Shown here: positions 11,751 to 28,009 of the stretch, piece after piece
Numbering within the stretch: the first letter of the stretch is position 1
How the letters are laid out: the number at the start of each line of letters is the position of its first letter
From: Pteria penguin
Taxonomy: Eukaryota > Mollusca > Bivalvia > Pterioida > Pteriidae
Assembly: GCA_035048485.1 (NCBI GenBank)
Contig: CM068587.1
Span: forward strand, 36,188,316-36,252,315
Reading direction: 5' to 3'
Length of the DNA stretch: 64,000 nucleotides
Position numbers and translations under genes: made by a program
Notes under the pieces: model-generated
What the model was told of the DNA's origin: nothing
Database searches by the model: none
Seen by the model: only the letters and a program-made list of their open reading frames with translations

Positions 11751-14700
11751 ATGATAACAGTTACATACTTGAAGTTATTTTTCGTAGTTGTAGTGGTTTG
11801 CGCAGGTAAGATTTTCTTGCAAGAGTTGTCTTCAATATTATTTTGCTGTTTGAATTATATGGAATGAATGTAACAAAACGTGTGAAAAAAATTTTACTAA
11901 TTAATTTTTAAACATTTTGCGGGTTGTTGTCGGGGTGGTGTTTTGTCAGCTGTTTAAGGTATAGACATAACTGACTACTTTCCCTTTTTAGGTGGCGACA
12001 ATTGGTAAATGCTAGAAGAAACTTGTAATACATACCCCTCGAATCTATTTAATGACATGTAGAGGAAACCGGCAAGCTTATTGCTGACTACGTCAGTGTA
12101 TCATAATTTTCTACTTTTTTCGTCTTGCACGTGATAATAACACGTACATTAAATTGTGGCTTCATAACAAGTATTGATTTGCTTATGAATACTTCGATTT
12201 GAGTAAAATCATCGGACATCTTCGTTTGACAAAAACGCCATAGAATATAGATGGCAATAATCCTTGTATCGATTCGGTTCGCACAGGCTGGTATATTGTT
12301 TATGAATTATTAGGCTATACGTGCAAATAATGAGTAATATCTCATAAATGTTACTTCTTTTTGTTTAATATCACTCATCTTCCATTGTTATATTCAAGCG
12401 CATATGTGAAAGTATATATGAAAGAATTTTTGAGGGATGTATAAAATATCATTTTGTAAATGGAGCAGAACAGTTATAAATTACCAATGAAACGCATTCA
12501 GTTGGTCATTGAAGACAGGTTCAATACATGATTTAATAAGTGGTAATAAAGAACTTTGGAAGAATCAGAGCTTGAGTCAGGTGCCATTGAGAGAGTAAGT
12601 ATTCCCTGCTGACCAGTATCAACGTATGGGATCTCAAAAAATTAACCAAGCTAGTTAAAACCATATTTATATTTGCTATATACGGAAATTACATTCAAAT
12701 AGGTGTGAAAGAACACCATCACAGTACAAGAGTCTAACAAGAAATTCCATTAATGAAGAAGTCATCTCAGGCAATGATTGATGATATATGCTTTTCGCGA
12801 CCAGCATTTTACAAAATATTGACATAAAGTCGTGTTTTTGTGACGTCAACATATCGCATTATAAGGTGACCCGATAAATGTGTCATATGGCATTAATCCA
12901 TATTCACTTGTACATGTAATTCATGTAAGAAATGAAATGTTTCGCTCCAGTTACCGCACACTATGTAGCAGGTACTCCAATACGACCACGATTCCAACAT
13001 CTCGACTCTTCGATTATATTTGATTACATGGATCGAAAACTTTGATATTCAGGACGATAATATCACTTAATTGTATTTTCTAATATGTACATGCTGCAAC
13101 ACTATTGTCATTAATGTAACTAGTCGAAAGTTTCACAAAGAGGCCAGAATTAGGTGGATGAAAAAAGTAATACCTAATTATTAAATTCACTGCAATAAAG
13201 TTCGATGGAAAAAATACAATTTACCTCATTACCCTGACCGCGGAGCTTATGTGTAATTGATAATGCTTAAATGTCATAGAAAACAAAGATGCAAAAGTTT
13301 TAAAGATTTGAATCTATTGACTAATAATATAAATGATTCAATACTTAACTGCAATGTGTAACAGCTTCTTCAGGTTTAAGTTCAAATTATTGTTAGTTCA
13401 GATCGTACAACAGCCGAATATCTTTCCATAGGCCATTCGTTTATTTGTAAAATCATACAATACACGAGTCAGTCTAACAGTGTGTCCCTTATGCATTGCA
13501 TTGACTTGCCATAGAAAAGTCAGATAAGGAATTTTATTTCCTTAAAACACTTTGCATAATTTATTTATAGAGTAAGATGCAGAGGTATTACTGATATAAA
13601 CATAAAATTTAACAGAATGTTGTAATAATTATGTTGTAATAATTCAATTATTTTTAACGTGGCCTCATATACCAAAAAATATACAGCAGATTTTTATGTT
13701 TGAGAGTACTAACTTCTGTAAAATACTTCGTGGCAGTTCTACTTCCGTGGATTCGTAGCTTATTAACATATAAGGTATAATAAATAGAAAATATTGTACA
13801 TGCAAGCTCCGTTTGTTTACGACCATCCGCCCCTGTATGTTTTACCACAGCCATAGTAGGGTTGTTCAAATTATTTTTCAATAAACAGTCGAAGGTCGAA
13901 ACGTTTAGAAGTTTTAATAGAATGCATAAGGTTTCTCTGATAACAGTATAAAAATAAATCTGCTACAAGACGAGCGCAGTTAGTGCCCATAAGAATCTCA
14001 ATAATCTGTTGATAAGTCTTGCCATTAAATTGTACATAAATTTTATCCATCAAAAATGTGATGGCATTACCCAACTCAGTACAAGTCAAATATTTATAAT
14101 TATATTGTTTGTTAGAGAAAAATCCAGATGTAAATGAAGTGCAGAGGTATGATTTAGACTCTCTGATGAAACACCAGCATATGAGAGACAGCAATTTGGT
14201 TTTGATTAAGTCATGGTGTAAAGAGGTATATAGTGTTAAAAGTAGAATTGTTAATAGCCTCAAAATTTCTCAAACGGAATTGTTCAATGACTGCGTTAGA
14301 ATTTTTGATAGACCAAAAATATTTGACAAGATAGCATTACAATTCTTGATAACATGGTCTTTAACTGCAGTAAGAGCGGAGGTTATATGTTTAGAAAGCA
14401 CAGTTGTAGAGCAATGACTAGAATTTGATATAAAACGTGATTTATATGGATTTCTGTGTAGTTTAGGAAGCCAATACATTGTTGGAAGATCATTTTTATC
14501 AATGCTTAAATTGAAGTCACACATAACTTTACAGTGGTCAGATAGGATCTTGTCTTTGAACAGTGGGGTTTCAACATATGTAGAAGTAGAGTTCAATTCC
14601 GTTTTAAGAACTGAAATATAGTATATTTTCCAAACAATGATAATATTATTAGCTGTTTTGTCAGCAGGTACGAAGACATAAGTATTATGTATATCAGCCA

Positions 14701-17700
14701 TTTTCTTTTTTATAGACTGGACTGGTATATAATGTGGTTATTTGAATAAATGGGGATTACTTGTAAAATTATCGATGCGAATATAGATAATTTTTACGAT
14801 TTCACTTTTCCAGTCATTCAAGGCATGTATTTTTACACCTTATTTTTTACACCATCGTTTACAATAAGTGTTTAATGCTTCTTCAACAATATTCCGGCAT
14901 TTTGTAAAATCTATCCTGGAAGGTAATCTATACTTTGGCCCTTTATTAAAAAGTGAACGTAAATATTTATCTGAAATACAATTCAGATCACCTGTAATAA
15001 TATGACACTCAGGCTGATAAATGATTTTAGAATTATTGCATGAACAGAACGATGGAATAGAGTCAAGAGAATTTAGATTAGATGTGACTGCATTGTAATT
15101 AAATATAAGATTATAAGATCTAAAAGGTTTTTGGTACTGATAGCAAATCAGAGGTGGTTCAAGATTCTCGAAATACTGAGGAATTTCAGATTTGACTCTA
15201 TGATCACGACAAATATTAGAAACATTAAGCAGATCTAAACCTTTATTTACAAATATAATCTTGATAAATTGCGATTTTGGAGGAAGCCATGGTATACGTT
15301 GGAAAAGTTTGTTATATAAAAGGCTATAATCATTTTAAGTCTAAATCAATCCGTATAACGTAAACTTAATAGATCAGCCTCATACAGAATAGGTTTTAAT
15401 CTGGTGAACGAAATACATGATACTGCATGTAGAAGTTCGTGACGACCGTTATTTCTGGCAATCCGCAGCAGATCGTCTAATGACCTATTTAACCTACCAT
15501 GTCTTCTGCGTTTGCCATTACGGCGACGACCGTGCGACCTGTGTTTCCTCTTAACGTCTTGTCTTAGTGAAAATATATTGATATTGTTATGGTAAGAGGA
15601 AATGTTACCTTGCTGAAAAACTTGGTCATTGAGACCAAAGGTATATGGGGATTTTAGATGTTTAATCCAATAAAGTTCAGCCACTAAACGTCGTTTTTTC
15701 ATTTCAGATTTAGTTTCTCCAGGAAGTTTTGTAAAGCTTTCAATAGGAGTAATAATAACGTTATGAATATTGTGATTATATTTAATGAAGTGATTGTAAA
15801 GAACGTTTTTGTATTTACGTTTAGAAATATGTTGATTTTATATGAATGATTACGAAATTGGCTTTTCAATGTTTGGGAAGTTTCACCTACATCCCCTTGC
15901 TACTCAGGTCATAACGTATATTAAATTGGGTGTATTTCAATTTGAATGTATAATACAGAAATGAAAATGACATTAGACGGAACTATATGACAAAGGTCGC
16001 TACAACATACATAGTTAATAAGAATGAACACATTTTAGACACCAATATATTCGATTGTAATGCAGTTGCCGTGCATACTAACGACGTCAAATTGAGGTAA
16101 TTAATCATTCTAATAATATAAGTCTTTTACGAGAGGAATTCGTTGCCTTACAATTTTTAAAAAGGTAAATTATGTATTCCACAGATTCAGTTCTAGACGT
16201 AAAGGATGTGACATTATATGTTATTCCGGGATATCCGGGTGAAAATCTAAATGGATACCAAGCCAAAATGTTTGACCGCCTTTATACAAGTAAACTCAAT
16301 CAAAGTTGCGTATTCAATGTAACTATGAAAGAATTGTTAACGCTGAATGATGACCCAGAAGTACAGATTCAGAAGCAGTTGAAGCAAACCAGTCAACTTA
16401 TTAAAGAAAAGGTATTTAATATATTACATTTATTGCATGCTGTGTTCTGTCATTATTCGGTTTTCTCGTTATAAAGAGTGACTTCGCATTTGGGACGGTA
16501 TCTGACGTAAAACACTTATGACGTTCTCATATTCTATGGAAACTGATCTAAAACTAAGGTAAATGATAGTCCAAAAATGACGTTTTCATAGGAATTTCAT
16601 GACGTCATAACTATTTTAAGTCAGGTATCGTCCCAAATGGGAAGTAAATCTGTTTAACGATTAGAGTCAATAATAAATAAATTATTTAGTTCAATAGAAT
16701 ATTTCATATCTTAAAGGTACAGGCGTGAAAACTGATAAGAGGAAACTGAAGATATATGTGCATGCATACCTAGTAGTTAAGATATGGTAAATGGCTCCTT
16801 GTTAGTACCTTCCGTATTTTACATTCAGGAACATCCTAATTTTGAGATTTTTACATACACAACTTACAAAAATACGTCATCACACTTTTGTGCCGTTTTT
16901 GTGTAAACTATTATAATATTACTACAACATATAGTAATCCTTAAGACTATTCCAGGAAAAAGGTTTAAATGAAATCGATCCAAAAACTCATCTAGCAAAA
17001 ACAGTAGAGAGTAGGAAATTTAAAAAGAAAGGTGATGTGATATCTGTTGTCGAGGGAAAAGGAGATCAAAACGTAATCTCGAAGGGTGAGACAGTGAATG
17101 GAAATGTAAATACTAATGCCATTGGCCATGGAAAAGGTGCTGCCATTTCAATTGCTGGAGCAGGAAATATGTCAGGAATAATGCAACAATTCTACGGTCT
17201 TTTTAATGTAAGTTGTTATCACATTGCGAGATCGCATACTTACTTTCACTTTTGCACATTCTTTTATCATGCGTATTATTCTAGACATGAGAGTATTGTT
17301 AAAATATTACATCATGTAACATATAATATATAATATACAGTATATTTTATATTATCATATGGTCCAAGTATTCTGTCCAATGAGATAATAGTCTTTTGAA
17401 GACGAAATCGTGGATTAAGTGCTTTCATAGATGCAAAGGTCAGGGACGTTCATATCTGTTTTCCTCATCAAGATCAGTAAAATTATATTATATAAAATGA
17501 AAAATGCTTTAATGTATTCCATTTTGATAATAGTAAGTAACGATGTCTTCTTGATTGACTACCTGCTTACAAAAAGTATGAAATTTTGAATCACATATCG
17601 ATTGTTTGTTTTAATTTTTTTTAATTCAAATTACCATTATCATCCCATTTATCACTTTTGTTTCACTTGATGCACAGGTATTTTATATCATTAAACATAA

Positions 17701-17746
17701 TTTCAAAATAAAAATTTCTTTTCAGGATGACAATATGCCATTCTAA
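11751..17746 (+). CDS. Small secreted protein of unknown family (4 exons, 184 aa)
   Basis: Exons 11751-11805, 16185-16411, 16956-17207 and 17726-17746; every junction is GT/AG and the reading frame joins in phases 1, 0 and 0. Exon 1 is a signal peptide (MITVTYLKLFFVVVVVCA) ending at gcag/gtaag. Exon 2 starts DSVLDVKDVTLYVIPGYPG, has an NQS and an NVT glycosylation sequon and the only cysteine of the mature chain. Exon 3 begins EKGLNEIDPKTH, has a basic cluster (SRKFKKKG), then about 45 residues dominated by G, N, V, I, A and S (GDQNVISKGETVNGNVN, AIGHGKGAAISIAGAGN). Exon 4 adds only DDNMPF and the stop; AATAAA follows at 17795. I recognise no family. The Gly/Asn/hydrophobic alternation suggests an extended beta or self-assembling segment, which is inference. 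Intron 1 (4.4 kb) carries an antisense Penelope-like element and intron 2 a MITE. Confidence 0.75.
12560..12625 (-). mobile_element. Penelope-like 3' segment fragment
   Basis: The words caggtgcc, gagagtaagtatt and ccctgctgacc match the 3' segment found beside the other Penelope-like copies, in the same orientation. It may be the displaced 3' end of copy B, whose RT breaks off at 13871. Confidence 0.5.
12626..13870. other. Intron sequence, nothing recognised
   Basis: Part of intron 1 of the gene at 11751-17746. The second half of copy B's reverse transcriptase would be expected here, but no YxDD or KRDDFNFP block could be read. Confidence 0.4.
13871..15960 (-). mobile_element. Penelope-like retroelement with N-terminal GIY-YIG, copy B
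   Basis: Reading down the minus strand: near 15930 NTPNLIYVM and near 15890 DVGETSQTLKSQFRNHSY, matching the two halves of a GIY-YIG nuclease (the tyrosine of YVG changed to aspartate); HISKRKYKNVLYNHFIKYNH; RRLVAELYWIKHL and PYTFGLND (15702-15610); an arginine/histidine-rich linker; FIKIIFVNKGLDLLN (15270); HIITGDLN and LRSLFNKGPKYRLPSRIDF (15010-14920); VFVPADKTANN (14670); MYWLPKLHRNPYKSRFI (14480); TLYTSLHHDLIK (14225) and MGTNCARLVADLFLYCYQ (13990). It stops before YxDD. Endonuclease ahead of RT is the permuted order described for the Naiad/Chlamys clades of Penelope-like elements. Frameshifts and stops show it is dead. It lies antisense in intron 1 of the gene at 11751-17746. Confidence 0.8.
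16467..16659. mobile_element. Palindromic MITE in intron 2
   Basis: The left arm (cgttataaagagtgacttc, catttgggacggtatctgac, acttatgacgt) matches the reverse complement of the right arm (acgtcataactatttt, gtcaggtatcgtcccaaatg, ggaagtaaatctgtttaacg) over about 55 bp. The arms nearly meet, so the element is an almost perfect foldback with a short spacer. It lies between exons 2 and 3 of the gene at 11751-17746. Confidence 0.7.
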
Positions 17747-17799
17747 TTTGGGAATTCTGACAAGGTGTCCATGTTCCAAAACACTCTCATTGCTAATAA

Positions 17800-18650
17800 A
17801 CATATAAACATGGTGAACCCATATCATAACTGTATTTATTAAAGAAATAATTCATTTGAGATTAACGACGGGTACACGACAACAATGCATATAAAACAAA
17901 GATTCAACTATGACATTGTCAGATGAATCCCCTTTAAAGGTTCTTTACAAAATGGTTCCATACGATCAACTGGAATGTACTGGCTAGCGTAGGTAGCCTC
18001 GGAGAATTACAGCATTTATCAATACAAGATTAATTAATTGTTATCAACCACTCATAATAAAAGAAAATCAAGAAAATCTTTCTTAGTTCACTGCTGTTCA
18101 TATTGTTGTCACTACAGTTCTTTCAATGGAAAAGCTTTAATCTTTGTATGGTTTTCTACAATAGCTACCTTTCTTGGACCCTTTCTTGTGTTGCGACGCT
18201 GTAACAATATATGCTACACACTACGCTTAAGATACGTATTATATTCTCGTTTAAGGCTTCGATTGATCAAAAAACAAATGACTGTGCTACAGGTACTTGA
18301 GTTTTGAGTCAAGCTCGAGCTATGAGTCATACATAAGTTGTCGAAGAATTGCAAATGAAGTACAGTACAAATATATATGTTCTTATCCTATGTTCATTTG
18401 TGTGTTCGAGTATACGGGCGCCATGTTGACCTCTGCTCATAGCATTCACATAAAACAGTGTTTTCAGAACCCGGCTTTTATTGTAAGAGGTAGATATTCA
18501 CGACTTCTTTAGAACTACTTAAAGAATTCGCTGAAAAGGCTCAAAGACCTCTTCAAGAATAAGGCTTGTAATGCTCAAGGATGATTCCGAACAGGGCAAA
18601 TAGGTCCACGTCACTGCCAACTTGTATGAACGAAACTTCAAGAAAAGGCA
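17800..18650. other. No gene seen
   Basis: 3' flank of the secreted-protein gene. Open frames here lack motifs or splice support. Confidence 0.4.
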
Positions 18651-18654
18651 CACA

Positions 18655-18870
18655 TTATTTCAATAATAACAATACAGAGGCATTCACAACCTGTTACATC
18701 GCATAAAAATTTCGACCTATGCAATGAACCTAGTCCACGCCATGACCACTCATTAACGTGCCAATCTATATCGCGACACTGGACCTCGGTATTAATTATC
18801 TCAATTATATTAAAACCGCAATTTTTCGACTCCAAGCCTAGCACGCTACCCACTGAGCTATTTCGTCTTC
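18655..18870 (-). mobile_element. tRNA-derived SINE, diverged
   Basis: The minus strand starts with a tRNA-like A box (tagctcagtgggtagcgtgc), followed by the remains of the SINE body: gaggtccagtgtcg, ggcacgttaatgag and cataggtcgaaatttttatg, which align with the bodies of the copies at 28980 and 44964. The B box is not clear. Confidence 0.6.
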
Positions 18871-18874
18871 TGCA

Positions 18875-20270
18875 AATAGGAATGTATGTAAACTATCATT
18901 GCCTCGAACTCCGACATTGGGGTATAAAATGATCTGATCTAAATCATGCGAAGGTTTTGAATGAAAGGAAACCAGAAATCTGATTATCAACTGAGTAATC
19001 TGACTACATGCCTTTGACGATTTCACAGGACCACAGTTAGGTACGTGCTACAGCACATATCGGAATTTACTGTAACTTCTCTGACTTTTGTAGTTACATC
19101 CTTAATCAAATATGTTGGTGGGTTAGCCTGTTAATCCGATTACCTAATGTTATTTTATTTTCTCCCACAACATCGTGCTGTTTCCCCACACGTATTCGTG
19201 TAGTGCTAAACAATGCATCTAATATATAATACATATGTACATTGTTATCCTGTACTAAAACTTTTTTAAAATATGTATTTGGTCATTGGTCTGAAAGTAC
19301 CGAAGGGTTTATCTTAACATAGATAAATAATCCTCATTAAAAATTGGCGGGTTTTGGGAACCTATACAGTGCCCATCCTCCATCTAACATCTATCCAAAA
19401 TATAGCTATCAATGTAATCGAGTTAAGAGTAGGAACTGTATAAAGGAAGATTTCTATTGAAAGTGTAGTATAAGAACTGATGACTGAAATGAATAGAAAC
19501 TGAGCTAAACTACATTATAAACAAAGAAAAATAAATAAACCTGAAAAGGTATACCTCTGGACATTATTCTTTTTGCAGGAGAAAAAGAGAAAAATAACGT
19601 CTACAGTATTACTATATAAAGATGAACAGGTGTGTAGAATATCTAGACAAACAAAAGAACAAAACTTTTAATACTTTTCTTATCATAGTTCATACCTATT
19701 CAGCCTAACTAGAATTATTGTTAATACTTTAATTTGAGAGATATAATCGACCAAACCTTCACATATAGTTCAAACTTTATAGCTTATCGTTTTACTGGTA
19801 AATTAATTTAATGATCCACCAGAGAAATAGAACTGCATAGAAGCACTTTGCGGATATCTTTATATAACGCGAGTGTCCCCTTGTTCTATAATCTGAAAGT
19901 ACAGTATTTTTAATTTGAAATGTTAACGCTTCCTCTGATAATGTAAATTCAATGTGTTTTTATTCAAATTTGTTAACCCTATACAATTCAATCTCAACAC
20001 TCAATAACTCATACTAATTCTTTCAGCGAAACTTACGTTTACCACCAATTAAAATACATTTTTATAATAAGTACCTGTGGTACTAACAACTCACCATGAT
20101 GGAGACTCTCTGACCTCTGGGAATCAGTGGTAAGTTTATTTCTAAGAGCCACTAATGACACAGAACTGCATGGTATCACTTTACTAATGATATTATAATA
20201 TAATGCCCGGTTGGAGAAGCGTTTCCTGTTTAGTAATGGTGAGCATCATAAGTACCTAAAATAAAGAAAT
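18875..20270. other. No gene seen
   Basis: AT-rich, unassigned; no exon, repeat arm or promoter could be supported. Confidence 0.4.
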
Positions 20271-20274
20271 AGAG

Positions 20275-20475
20275 GAGTTACTGGCTCAGTTATGTGGCAG
20301 ACGTCACCATGGAGCTATACAATACATAAATATAAATAATATACTAGAACATATAACACATAACATAAATATTTGATTGTAGTGCAATTACGATACCGAC
20401 TTAGGACGGTCATTTAATTTGACAAAAGCTAAACAAATGGTGTGGTTAACCGGTTTACGGGCCCACCTTCCCACT
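20275..20475. repeat. Dispersed repeat R1
   Basis: The first half (gaggagttactggctcagtt, atgtggcagacgtcaccatg) recurs at 27583-27660; the second half (gcaattacgataccgactta, ggacggtcat, ggtgtggttaaccggtttac) recurs at 10855-10965. The three copies define a repeat of at least 200 bp of unknown class. Confidence 0.65.
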
Positions 20476-20934
20476 AACCGTAGAAGAAGAAATAAAACAT
20501 TGCACACCAAAAATGAACATCGCCATGTGGATATAATAAATATGTCAATTCATATGGGTAGGAATTTATAATCCATACACTGCAAAGACAATAAGTGGGA
20601 CAAAGTAACACAGCAAACGCAACAAACAGGAAGGTTTCAGTTTTGTGACACGCCTGACTTGGATCAAGACCTTGAGTTTTCATCAAAACGATAGAATATC
20701 GAAATTAAACACACATTCTGAGAGTATTGCTGACGCAATACATGTTTACAACCGCCCCCAACAAATATTACCGTGCATACATTCATAACAGGTTGATACT
20801 GTAAAGAATATTCTGGGAATATGTAAGCCTTATCATATAATTCTTGGATAAGATTTTACCTGCAGCGTTTACGTATTACAAGCGTGCAACACGTAGCTTG
20901 AAAACAAATATACACAACATGAAGAAGAAGATGG

Positions 20935-21080
20935 AATGGGAATCTCATATCTCATAGTACATAGATTAAAGGACAATACCGTGTATAGTGTTATATTCAG
21001 AAAAATGCAAACCCCAATAAAATCGATGTGAGATCAGGTGTCCGGGAGGAGTAAGCGTCCCCAGGTTGCATGCAACATCC
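20935..21080 (-). mobile_element. Penelope-like 3' end fragment
   Basis: Contains ctcatagtacatagat, ccaataaaatcgatgtgaga and gatcaggtgtccgggaggag followed by taagcgtcccc, matching 34600-34785 and the 3' side of copy C at 56935-57005. No RT remains attached. Confidence 0.6.
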
Positions 21081-21849
21081 GTAGCAAAAGTCCTGCAACA
21101 ATTTTTCAAGTCTAGGATGTAAATTTATACGTGTACATTAATACACGTTTGAACACATAAAGGAGACAAGAACACGAGGTCAAATTTTCCTATTTAAGGC
21201 ATGAAATGTTGTTTTACTGAAATTTCGGCATCGGAAATGCAACTGTATATATACGTATTATGTCAAATCAAGTATAGTTAAAAAATTAATTTTTGTAATT
21301 TTTATTTTAGAAACAGTTGTCAAAAATAAGAATATTCAACAGAAGTTAAGACGTCCTGACTGCTCTATTTCCAACAATGTACAAAATTTTAATCAAAATT
21401 CTGGAATACAGAACTCTTACTGACTATAAGTCAATATAGGACCGTAACTAAGATAAAATGTACTAAATTTCAATCAAATTTTTAACAATAATCTAAAAAA
21501 TCTACAAAAGACAGTATTCAACAGAATTTTTGTTGAATTTCATTCAATAAAGGGCCATAACTCAGGTATAAACGGAATCTCACAAAACGCAAACTTGATC
21601 TTAATCTCTGTTATATCATTGTGCAACTTTCGGTCAAATTTCATTCATTTTCAGCCGATAAAGGGCCATAATTTAGAAATAATGATGATAAAAAACAGAA
21701 GTGACAGATGTAGACAAAACTTAAAGCCTTCCCCTCCCCCAGTTTCACCAATAAGGAATTCACAATTATATGTTTTATGTTAGCACTGACCAATCTAAGA
21801 TATATAAGTAAGAAATTTAAAATGCCCTAATTTCATATTTTACATAGTA

Positions 21850-21962
21850 TGGGGACCTGATGCGTAACACGCCACGTTTTGCCGGAATTTTCATGATAGA
21901 ATTACCGAAATTTGACCGGCAAAACATTATGGAGGTGAAATTATTTTAAAAAAGGTCTATTG
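21850..21962. mobile_element. Decayed relative of the TA-MITE at 59760
   Basis: The segment ends in aaaaaaggtcta, the terminal word of the MITE at 59760-59942, and carries a similar interior (ttttgccggaattttcatga) with its own inverted half (tttgaccggcaaaac). The other terminus is lost. Confidence 0.4.
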
Positions 21963-22420
21963 CTCATTAATACTTCATGTTATTATTTTTTAAATGGCAA
22001 GCTTTACTAGTCATTTTGTTAAGTGATTACCAGTATTATCTATCATAATAAAGCATGTTGATTATATATCAAACATGTTCGTGCGTTATTTATTATTTAT
22101 ATCTATAATGCGTATAGATTACAAGAAATTAATATGATACCTTTAGACAGTTCATACTCATGGTATTGTATACCTACAAATATTTATAGAGAGACAGTTA
22201 AAACCTAGTTCAATTTATGACATTAAATCAAATTCATATCAGATATGATGTCGTTTGAATTTTTGTGTTATGTTAAAAAAAATATTGAGCAAATTATCTA
22301 TGAATTACATACCTCAACTGTGTTGTTAATAATTCTACAGTCCATGTTTCTATATGCTTTGCACATATCGGCATACATTAAACATTAGCCGGCTAAAACA
22401 ATGTTTGAAGATAAAACGTT
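21963..22420. other. No gene seen
   Basis: Very AT-rich sequence up to the SINE target duplication at 22422. Confidence 0.4.
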
Positions 22421-22436
22421 TACATATATGTATAGG

Positions 22437-22608
22437 GGGCAGGATTTAGTGTATTGGTTAAGCGCTTGGCTTGCGGCGCCGACGATCCGGGTTCGATTCC
22501 CGGGTTGCGCCACTATGTTTAAGAGGTTGGTAACCTCCTGCTTCCATGTCGCGATATAACTGAAATATTGTTGAAAGTGACGTAAAACACCAATCAACCA
22601 ACCAACCA
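22437..22608 (+). mobile_element. tRNA-derived SINE with perfect 15-bp target duplication
   Basis: The 172-bp element is bracketed by identical 15-bp copies of acatatatgtatagg at 22422-22436 and 22609-22623. Its head is tRNA-like: A box around tagtgtattggttaagcgc and a T-arm with paired CCGGG/CCCGG around the B box gttcgattc. The tail ends gacgtaaaacaccaatcaac followed by caac repeats. A second, head-less copy of this tail lies at 61840-61881. This SINE family differs from the GCCGGCGTGGCC family. Confidence 0.9.
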
Positions 22609-22623
22609 ACATATATGTATAGG

Positions 22624-23050
22624 TGAAAAATAACTCACACCTTTTGAAAAGGTATAGTCTCATATCATTAAACGAATAAAGACATACTTGACTTGTTATA
22701 TGTAATGTTGAGAGAAAAATAATTCTTTATTGAATACTGAATATTTATTTCAAAGAGAATCGAAAAAGGAAACAAAATTTCAATATCCAAATAAAAGAAA
22801 ATGTTTCCCACCACTGTATATTGTTAGTTAATTGAGAGAGGCAATAGAAGTATAATAATGATATACTAAACAGTGTGACAAATGAATGTCGAATAGTACA
22901 ATGCACGGAATTGAACAAAGTAAGTCTTGCTATGGAGGTATAACACCCAAAATAAATGAAGTTAATTGTAAAAGAAATGTACAATGTCCCTTACTGTTTT
23001 GGTACACTTACTTAGAACAGTTATTGTTCATCAGAGGCTTTCATTTATTT
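22624..23050. other. No gene seen
   Basis: AT-rich spacer between two SINEs. Confidence 0.4.
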
Positions 23051-23052
23051 GG

Positions 23053-23190
23053 AACCGATGTAGGTCAGTCGGTAGCATGCTCGTGACAGAAATGTGCCAG
23101 TTCGAGTCTGGCTGTACGTCGGGTTTCCGTCCTTTGAATGACACATTAAAAGGCGAGGGCTCGTGTGGTGGTAGACGTTCGACGACAACT
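23053..23190 (+). mobile_element. tRNA-derived SINE, truncated
   Basis: tRNA-like head with A box tgtaggtcagtcggtagca and B box region ccagttcgagtctgg, followed by the shared body words gtttccgtcctttgaatgac and gagggctcgtgtggtggtag. The 3' half of the body is missing. Confidence 0.65.
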
Positions 23191-23615
23191 TTTAAACTTA
23201 GTAACACTTCATTCTAAATAATACAAGATCATTGTTTACGTAGCATTAAGCAATTATCGATTTAATGTTACTATGGTGTATTTAAATACGTAGAGCGATT
23301 ATTTAATATATGTATTAAATATTAATAAAGCTATATTGTTGTTTTCTGTATCAATGTCAACGATGCGTTACTCTCACGCAAAAGTACCGTTATTGGATAT
23401 CCCATATAAACCATTTAATTCAAAACGACATTCCAAAACTTACGTCAACGAAACAGCGGAGCCCAGTATAATGTATTGGAAATTAAGATTACATGTGGTA
23501 GTAAAACTTTAAAATAAAATTTCCCTTTTCTTTTATGATGAAAAAAACGTAAAATAATGTGAAGATTCAATAGAAGCGGACCTTGTATTAAAATATTGCA
23601 GATATATAAACAAGA

Positions 23616-27897
<4,282 letters not shown>

Positions 27898-28009
27898 ATC
27901 ATATCACCTATATGTGATGAATTGACGCGTCACATGAATGATGGAAAAGGACCTGGATAAAACGCGTTGTTATTCAACAAGATACTTTATGTAGGTTTTA
28001 ATAAATAAA

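Noticed and set aside
22441..22515. Possible functional tRNA gene
   Set aside because: The T-arm is good, but the rest does not fold into a full cloverleaf and the unit has a SINE body, tail and target duplication.
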